Origin: Trujillonella humicola
GTDB lineage: Bacteria; Actinomycetota; Actinomycetes; Mycobacteriales; Geodermatophilaceae
Direction: 5' to 3'
DNA length: 64,000 nucleotides
Assembly: GCF_046233715.1 (NCBI RefSeq)
Contig: NZ_JBJNRJ010000011.1
Location: forward strand, 48,237 to 112,236
Shown here one piece after another: positions 60,297 through 64,000 of this stretch. The notes beneath the pieces are model-generated. The model was not told the DNA's origin and made no database searches. It saw nothing but the letters and a program-made list of their open reading frames with translations. How positions within the stretch are numbered: the first letter of the stretch is position 1; the number at the start of each line of letters is the position of its first letter. The position numbers and the translations under genes are program-made.

Positions 60297-60377
60297 CAAT
60301 CTAGACGAGGCGGGCCGCGGGACCGATGGTCGCGACGCCGGCAGCGCACCGACGCGCAGCCCGCGGGAGGAGCTCCG

Positions 60378-61430
60378 ATGCGCACTCGAGTCGTCGTCTG
60401 CTACACGGGGGGAGTCGGGTCGCAGGCCGTGCGTCTGCTCGCGGCCGACCCCGGCTTCGAGGTGGTGGGGGTGCTGGTGCACGACCCCGCCAAGGAGGGG
60501 CGGGACGCCGGGGAACTGGTCGGGATCGCCCCCCTGGGCGTGTCCGCCACCCGGGACGTGTCCGCACTGGTGGGCCTGCACGCCGACTGCGCGCTGTGGC
60601 ACGGGTCGGGCTGGGAGCCCGAGACCATCGCCCGGTTCCTGGCCGCGGGGACCAACGTGTACTCGAGCATCGGCGGGTGGTTCCTCCCCGGCAGCCCCGA
60701 CCACGACGTCATCGCCTCGGCCTGCCGCGACGGCGACGCGAGCTTCGTGGCCGGCGGCAACATCCCCGGCCTCATCAGCGACGTGCTGCCGCTGTTCGTC
60801 TCCGGCTACTCCGGCGCGGTCCGCCGCATCGAGGCGGAGCAGAGCGACTTCGTGCCGCACTACCCCTCGGCGCTGCAGCTGGAGCACGGCCTGGGCATCG
60901 GTGCCCAGCTCGACCCCGACGCGCCGTTCCCGACGCCGGTCGACGAGCTGTGGCTCTGGGGCATCCGGCAGTCGGCGGCCATCGTGGCCGCCGGGCTGGG
61001 GGTCGAGCTCACCGACGTGCAGCTCACCGACAAGCAGTACGCGATGTCGCCGGAGGACATGGAGCTGGCGCCCAGCGGGCTGAAGGTCCGCGCGGGCACC
61101 CCGGCGGGCGTGCGGTGGACCTACACCGCCTTCACCGGCGAGGTCCCCTTCTTCCGGCTGGTCAACGAGCAGACCGTGCGGCTGGGGCTGGGGGAGGGCT
61201 GGCGGCAGACCCAGGACGAGCCCAACTGGCGGGTGCGCGTCGTCGGCACGCCGACCGTCACCTGCACCGTGGACCTGCCCCACGGCGACGGCGAGCCGGT
61301 CTCCGAGCTCAACGCGGCGCGCGCGGTCAACTGCATCCCGCGGCTGATCGCGGCGCCGGCGGGCTGGCACACCCTGCTGGACCTCCCGGCGCCGCGAGCG
61401 GCCACCCTCGCGCTCGGGGCGCAGTCGTGA
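60378..61430 (+). CDS. DapB-like NAD(P)-dependent dehydrogenase
   Basis: A 350-residue protein resembling dihydrodipicolinate reductase and 2,4-diaminopentanoate dehydrogenase, with an N-terminal Rossmann segment CYTGGVGSQAVRLLAADPGFEVVGV at residues 8-32, then TNVYSSIGGWFLPG and AGGNIPGLISDVLPLF. It is unlikely to serve lysine synthesis because it sits in a catabolic TetR-controlled operon with a PanC-like ligase and an SDR. It may act on an amino or keto acid (inference). The ATG follows GGAGGAGCTCCG. Confidence 0.78.
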   Translation: MRTRVVVCYTGGVGSQAVRLLAADPGFEVVGVLVHDPAKEGRDAGELVGIAPLGVSATRDVSALVGLHADCALWHGSGWEPETIARFLAAGTNVYSSIGGWFLPGSPDHDVIASACRDGDASFVAGGNIPGLISDVLPLFVSGYSGAVRRIEAEQSDFVPHYPSALQLEHGLGIGAQLDPDAPFPTPVDELWLWGIRQSAAIVAAGLGVELTDVQLTDKQYAMSPEDMELAPSGLKVRAGTPAGVRWTYTAFTGEVPFFRLVNEQTVRLGLGEGWRQTQDEPNWRVRVVGTPTVTCTVDLPHGDGEPVSELNAARAVNCIPRLIAAPAGWHTLLDLPAPRAATLALGAQS

Positions 61431-62329
61431 GGACCGTCGACCGCCAGGACGAGATCCGGGCGATCCTGGACGCCGAACGGGCGGCGGGCCGGCGGGTGGC
61501 GATGATCGGCACCAGCGGCGGCACCCACGAGGGGCACCTGTCGCTGGTCCGCCGGGCCCGCGAGGAGTGCGACGTCGTCGCCGTCTTCTGGAACGGGGCG
61601 CTGAAGCTCGAGTGGGCCGACGGCGGCGTGCAGAGCTACACCCGGGACATGCAGCGCGATGCCGCGCTCGCCGAGTCGGCCGGCGTCGACCTCTTCTACG
61701 TGCCGCTGCGCCAGGACCTCTATGCCCGGCCCCCGGTCACCTCGCTGCGGATGCCCGAACTCGTCTCCCACCTCGAGGGCATGCCGGAGGGCATGCACAT
61801 GGAGCTTCTGGCGACGATGGTCGCCACCGAGCTCAACATCGCCGGGCCGTGCACGACCTACTTCGGGGAGAAGGACTGGCCGCAGCTGGTGGCGTTCCAG
61901 CGGATGGCCGAGGACCTGCGCCTGCCCTCCCGCGTCGTCGGCTGCCCGACGTTCCGGGAACCGGACGGGCTGGCGATGTCCAGCCGGAACGCCCGGCTGA
62001 GCGCGGAGGAGCGCGCGGCCGCACCGGCGCTGTTCCGGGCGCTCACGGCAGGCGCCGACGCCGTGCGCGGCGGCGAGCGGGACGCGCGGGCGGTGACCGA
62101 CCTCGTCACCGCGCAGCTGGACCCGGTCTGCCGGCCCGACTACGTCGTCGCGGTCGAGGCCGACACCCTGCGCCCGCTGGCCACGCTGGCGGGGGAGGTG
62201 CGGCTCCTCGCCTCCGCCACGTTCGGCAGCACGCCGCTGGTCGACAACGTCGGCGTGAGGGTGCCCGCGGAGCCCGGCACCGCCGGCGGACGGCCCGCCG
62301 GCGCCGTCCGGACGGAGGTCCCGGCATGA
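61427..62329 (+). CDS. Pantoate-beta-alanine ligase-like (PanC-like) ligase, altered acid pocket
   Basis: A 300-residue PanC homologue. ATP-binding motifs are intact: HEGH at residues 34-37, FGEKD at 146-150 and SSRN at 185-188. The pantoate site is changed: the usual PTMGALHxGH is GTSGGTHEGH, and FVNPxQF, whose Gln binds pantoate, is replaced by FWNGALKLEW. It should still make an acyl-adenylate and ligate an amine or similar nucleophile, but with another acid. The GTG overlaps the DapB-like stop and its own stop overlaps the SDR start. Confidence 0.82.
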   Translation: MRTVDRQDEIRAILDAERAAGRRVAMIGTSGGTHEGHLSLVRRAREECDVVAVFWNGALKLEWADGGVQSYTRDMQRDAALAESAGVDLFYVPLRQDLYARPPVTSLRMPELVSHLEGMPEGMHMELLATMVATELNIAGPCTTYFGEKDWPQLVAFQRMAEDLRLPSRVVGCPTFREPDGLAMSSRNARLSAEERAAAPALFRALTAGADAVRGGERDARAVTDLVTAQLDPVCRPDYVVAVEADTLRPLATLAGEVRLLASATFGSTPLVDNVGVRVPAEPGTAGGRPAGAVRTEVPA

Positions 62330-63132
62330 GGCTCGCGGGCAAGGTCGCGCTCGTCACCGGCGGGACGGCCGGCATCGGGGCCGGCATCGTGGAGATGATG
62401 GCCGCCGAGGGAGCCGCGGTGGCTTTCACGGGGCGGTCGAAGGACGTCGGGGAGGCGCTGCAGGAGCGCCTGCGGCGGCGCGGCGGCACCGTCACCTACG
62501 TCCCGGCCGACAGCCAGGTCGAGAGCGACGTCGCCGGCGCGGTGGCGACGACGGTCGCCGCCCACGGGCCGCTGACGGTCCTGGTCAACAGCGCGGCGGC
62601 GACGGACGTGGCGGTCAGCGGCGTGGACAGCCACGTCGACGAGATCCGGAACGAGGACTGGGACTACGTCCTCCGAACGGCCCTCTACGGCACGATGTGG
62701 GCGAGCAAGTACGCCATCCCGCACATGCGGGCGGCCGGCGGCGGCTCGATCGTGAACATCTCCGCCTCGTCCAGCATCCGGTCGCTGCGCTCGCGGCCGG
62801 CGTACCAGGCGTCCAAGGGCGCCATCAACTCCCTGACGCGGCAGATGGCGGTGGACTACGGCGCCGACGACATCCGGTGCAACGCCATCATCGTCGGCTT
62901 CGTCAACAGCGGCGGGGAGGTCATGCAGAAGCTCCTGGCCGACGACGCGTACATGCAGGTCATCCGCGGCATGTTGGTGCTGCCGAGGATCGGTGAGCCG
63001 GCGGACATCGCCGCCGCGGCCGTCTTCCTGGCGTCGGACGAGTCGAAGTACGTGACCGGGTCGCAGCTCACCGTCGACGGCGGAGCGACGAGCTACCAGC
63101 CGGTGATGCCACGGGTCGTCCCGGCGGACTGA
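62326..63132 (+). CDS. SDR-family oxidoreductase
   Basis: A 268-residue SDR with TGGTAGIG at residues 11-18, VNSAAATD in place of NNAG, and the catalytic YQASK (RPAYQASKGAINS). It ends with VTGSQLTVDGGATSYQPVMPR. ATGA overlap with the PanC-like gene makes this a tightly coupled three-enzyme unit. Substrate unknown. Confidence 0.87.
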   Translation: MRLAGKVALVTGGTAGIGAGIVEMMAAEGAAVAFTGRSKDVGEALQERLRRRGGTVTYVPADSQVESDVAGAVATTVAAHGPLTVLVNSAAATDVAVSGVDSHVDEIRNEDWDYVLRTALYGTMWASKYAIPHMRAAGGGSIVNISASSSIRSLRSRPAYQASKGAINSLTRQMAVDYGADDIRCNAIIVGFVNSGGEVMQKLLADDAYMQVIRGMLVLPRIGEPADIAAAAVFLASDESKYVTGSQLTVDGGATSYQPVMPRVVPAD

Positions 63133-63339
63133 CCGGGACCGCAGGCCTCCCCGTGACGGGCCTCGACGGCGGCCCGGGTCCGGAGTCCGTCGCCGCAGTC
63201 GTCGACCGGGTCCGCACCGTCCCCCCGACGGGCGAGCCGGCCGAACGCCTGGTGCCGGTCCCGGTCGGCGTCCCACGGCGTGAGGAGGGTCGGGGTGGCG
63301 CGCCTGCCGGGACCTGCTGGCGGCCCCGCCCCCGGGGGC

Positions 63340-63914
63340 GAAGGGCCTCGGTGGCCGGTGAACGAACTCGACCGTGAGTCCGTCGGGGTCGGCGAGGAAC
63401 AGCTCCGGGAGAGAGCCGATCGATGTGCCGGGCAACGGGAAGACGTGCACGTCGGGCACGTCGACCCCCGCTCGCGCAGCACCGCGACGGCCTCGTCCAG
63501 GTCGTCCACGGAGACGGCCGTCCGGAACCGTCGCGGTCGCCCAGCAGCGCCCGCGCCGTCGTCCCGTCGACGACCTCGCCACCGGCGGCAACCGCGCCCC
63601 TGACGGCCGCGGGCAGGGCCGCGACGGACTGGCCCAGGGAGACCATGCCCGGGTGCGCGGGGGTCCCGTAGGGGCTACCCGTCGTCGCCGGCCGGAACCA
63701 CTCCACGAGCTCGAGGGCGGGGCTGGACCGTGGCCCCCGGTCGTCGGAGAGGAACCGGCCTGCGCTCGACACCGGGTGGGCAGGCCGTGGAAGCGCCAGT
63801 CCCCGCAGTCCTCCCGGGACCGCATCCGCAGCTCGAGCCCGAAGGTGCCGGAGGAGAAGCCGGCCGCCGGCTCGATGCCCGAGTGTCGGGGTTCAGGTGC
63901 AGGATGCTCCTATC
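63340..63914 (-). pseudogene. Decayed VOC/glyoxalase-type dioxygenase fold gene
   Basis: Fragments of one VOC-superfamily protein occur in order but in different frames on the minus strand: DRSILHLN, then GTFGLELRMRSREDCGDWRFHG, then LELVEWFRPATTGSPYGTPAHP, then VDDLDEAVAVLRERG, then VHVFPLPGTSIGSLPELFLADPDGL. At least four frameshifts are needed, and the 3' end is unclear. It abuts an IS110-type transposase end. The rest of the gap from 63133 shows no gene. Confidence 0.75.
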
Positions 63915-63918
63915 GACG

Positions 63919-64000
63919 TCAAGCGGCTGTGGTGAGTTGTTCGAAGTCGGCGAGCAGGGCGGTGTGGACTTCTCGGACGACGTAGCGCTTGAGGCAGCGC
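63919..64000 (-). CDS. IS110-type transposase, C-terminal end (runs off window)
   Basis: The last 26 or so codons of an ORF ending in TGA at 63921-63919. They read RCLKRYVVREVHTALLADF followed by EQLTTAA, close to the C-terminus seen in IS110/IS116/IS902 transposases. Codon use is less GC-rich than its neighbours. IS110 elements lack terminal inverted repeats, so the element edge is probably just left of the stop, next to the broken VOC gene. Confidence 0.65.
   Translation of the reverse strand, partial: RCLKRYVVREVHTALLADFEQLTTAA

Noticed and set aside
60297..60297. ATG 60297 as start of the TetR at 59575
   Set aside because: It has no ribosome site and would place the palindrome inside the coding region; ATG 60252 has AGGAGG.
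63133..63339. A gene between the last SDR and the VOC relic
   Set aside because: Frames here are low-complexity and show no start with ribosome site or recognisable motif.

Overview
The window is very GC-rich, densely packed DNA with GTG/ATG starts and many 4-base GTGA/ATGA stop-start overlaps. That layout, together with repeated KstR/FadE/FadD-style lipid catabolism genes and a mycofactocin-type dehydrogenase, points to an actinobacterium, perhaps a Geodermatophilaceae- or Pseudonocardia-like soil genus (inference). I see no rRNA, tRNA, CRISPR or phage genes. Nearly every gene acts on acyl-CoA thioesters: nine acyl-CoA dehydrogenase (ACAD) genes or ACAD-like genes (one of them a double-length fusion), five acyl-CoA ligases, five crotonase-fold enzymes, seven intact SDRs, two family III CoA transferases, one thiolase, two aldolase-type thiolase homologues each with a DUF35 zinc-ribbon partner, a separate DUF35 fusion, a MaoC hydratase, two TesB thioesterases, two luciferase-like monooxygenases and two amidohydrolases. 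This looks like a catabolic island for a branched or alicyclic (steroid-, terpenoid- or naphthenate-like) acid; the substrate is unknown.

Layout. 1-5.2 kb (minus): TetR, ligase and three ACAD-like genes. 5.4-8.8 kb (plus): CoA transferase and an ACAD pair. 9.0-16.9 kb (plus): an operon with SDR, HMG-CoA-synthase-like/DUF35 fusion, SCPx-type thiolase, DUF35 + aldolase, MaoC, ligase and SDR. 17.1-22.1 kb: amidohydrolase, a TetR, a small ORF, two luciferase-like monooxygenases and TesB. 22.2-33.4 kb: GntR regulator, amidohydrolase, SDRs, crotonases, ligase, ACADs and a dead SDR. 33.8-38.6 kb: a branched-chain-type ABC importer in which both permeases and one ATPase are fused. 38.7-47.8 kb: GntR, quinone-oxidoreductase-like MDR, TetR, SDR, ACAD + kinase-like protein, SDR and a fused double ACAD. 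48.0-59.3 kb: a second DUF35/aldolase pair, CoA transferase, TesB, two ligases, ACAD, crotonases and a secreted hydrolase. 59.6-63.1 kb: a TetR and a DapB-like/PanC-like/SDR operon. The right edge has a decayed VOC gene touching the 3' end of an IS110-type transposase.

Regulation. The clearest undescribed signal is a palindrome TTGACG-N4-CGTCAA. It occurs as eight good sites plus one degenerate site, all between genes, in front of seven transcription units in the 5-19 kb and 50-59 kb parts. At three of these its TTGACG arm is placed as a -35 box 17-18 bp from a -10-like hexamer. Two TetR proteins with nearly identical recognition helices (window start and 18.4 kb) are the likely repressors; the second has no canonical start codon and seems to begin at ATC behind a strong Shine-Dalgarno. 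Other palindromes sit in front of the TetR genes at 40.6 and 59.6 kb. The central 22-47 kb block lacks the TTGACG palindrome and contains two near-twin FadR-type GntR regulators.

As a working model, ligases and CoA transferases activate acids taken up by the ABC importer, ACAD pairs desaturate, MaoC/crotonases hydrate, SDRs oxidise, and the thiolase or aldolase-DUF35 complexes cleave carbon units.
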